6,115 nt of DNA from Cyclobacteriaceae bacterium (GTDB taxonomy: Bacteria > Bacteroidota > Bacteroidia > Cytophagales > Cyclobacteriaceae), in assembly GCA_025363495.1 (NCBI GenBank), contig JANYDR010000314.1:1-6115 (forward strand), written 5' to 3'. Shown in pieces: positions 6,039 to 6,115 of this stretch; position 1 is the first letter of the stretch; each line of letters starts with the position of its first letter. The position numbers and the translations under genes are program-made. Below the pieces are notes generated by a model. That model worked only from the letters and a program-made list of their open reading frames with translations. It had not been told where the DNA came from and searched no databases.

Positions 6039-6115
6039 AAAGGCGACCCTTTATATCGTCTCCGATAGGCATCTGGATAGGAGAGCCTGTATCGGTCACT
6101 TTCATGCCTCGCACC
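5882..6115. repeat. Perfect 94-bp inverted repeat (fold-back) at the right end
   Basis: Positions 5882-5975 and 6022-6115 are exact reverse complements over all 94 bases, separated by 46 nt (5976-6021). The right arm runs to the last base, so its full length is not visible. The left arm is normal atpD coding sequence and the right arm is its inverted copy. TTCAC at 6022-6026 belongs both to the expected atpD reading (Ile-His codons) and to the inverted copy, giving about 5 bp of junction microhomology. This is the signature of template switching during amplification or of a mis-joined contig end. Confidence 0.95.

Noticed and set aside
5682..6115. A naturally truncated or regulatory short AtpD with a hairpin at its end
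   Set aside because: The arms match perfectly over 94 bp, the right arm ends at the window edge and the junction has microhomology. A technical chimera is the simpler explanation.

Overview
This window looks like chromosomal DNA from a member of the Bacteroidota, most likely the Cytophagales. Three things point there. The DnaJ and AtpD sequences resemble that group. Two promoter-like sites match the Bacteroidota pattern TTG-N20-TAnnTTTG rather than the proteobacterial -35/-10. Most starts lack a Shine-Dalgarno sequence. The assignment rests on recalled family sequences, not on a search.

Layout: all genes read on the + strand. Positions 2-787 hold the C-terminal two thirds of a DnaJ co-chaperone, cut by the window's left edge and followed by an intrinsic terminator. 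Next comes a secreted beta-repeat protein of the toast_rack type (931-1827). A 161-bp spacer with three GGTNACC sites and a good promoter follows. It leads into a two-gene ABC exporter operon: a NatA/YhaQ-like ATPase (1989-2903) overlapping a NatB/YhaP-like permease (2896-4206) by 8 nt. An 87-bp palindromic element, probably a dispersed intergenic repeat, separates this from a membrane sensor histidine kinase with no adjacent response regulator (4332-5546). After a promoter-bearing spacer, atpD (F1 ATP synthase beta subunit) starts at 5682.

The right end is abnormal. atpD reads correctly for about 115 codons. The sequence then folds back on itself: 6022-6115 is the exact reverse complement of 5882-5975, with a 46-nt spacer and about 5 bp of microhomology at the junction. 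This truncates an essential gene and most likely reflects an amplification or assembly chimera at a contig end rather than biology.

Apart from that the genes are ordinary core and envelope functions: protein folding, a membrane exporter, signal sensing and ATP synthesis. I see no CRISPR array, transposase, phage gene, defence system, tRNA or rRNA, and no convincing new multi-gene system. The most informative oddities are the DnaJ that lacks both cysteine motifs of zinc centre I, the 87-bp palindrome, the GGTNACC cluster and the terminal fold-back.
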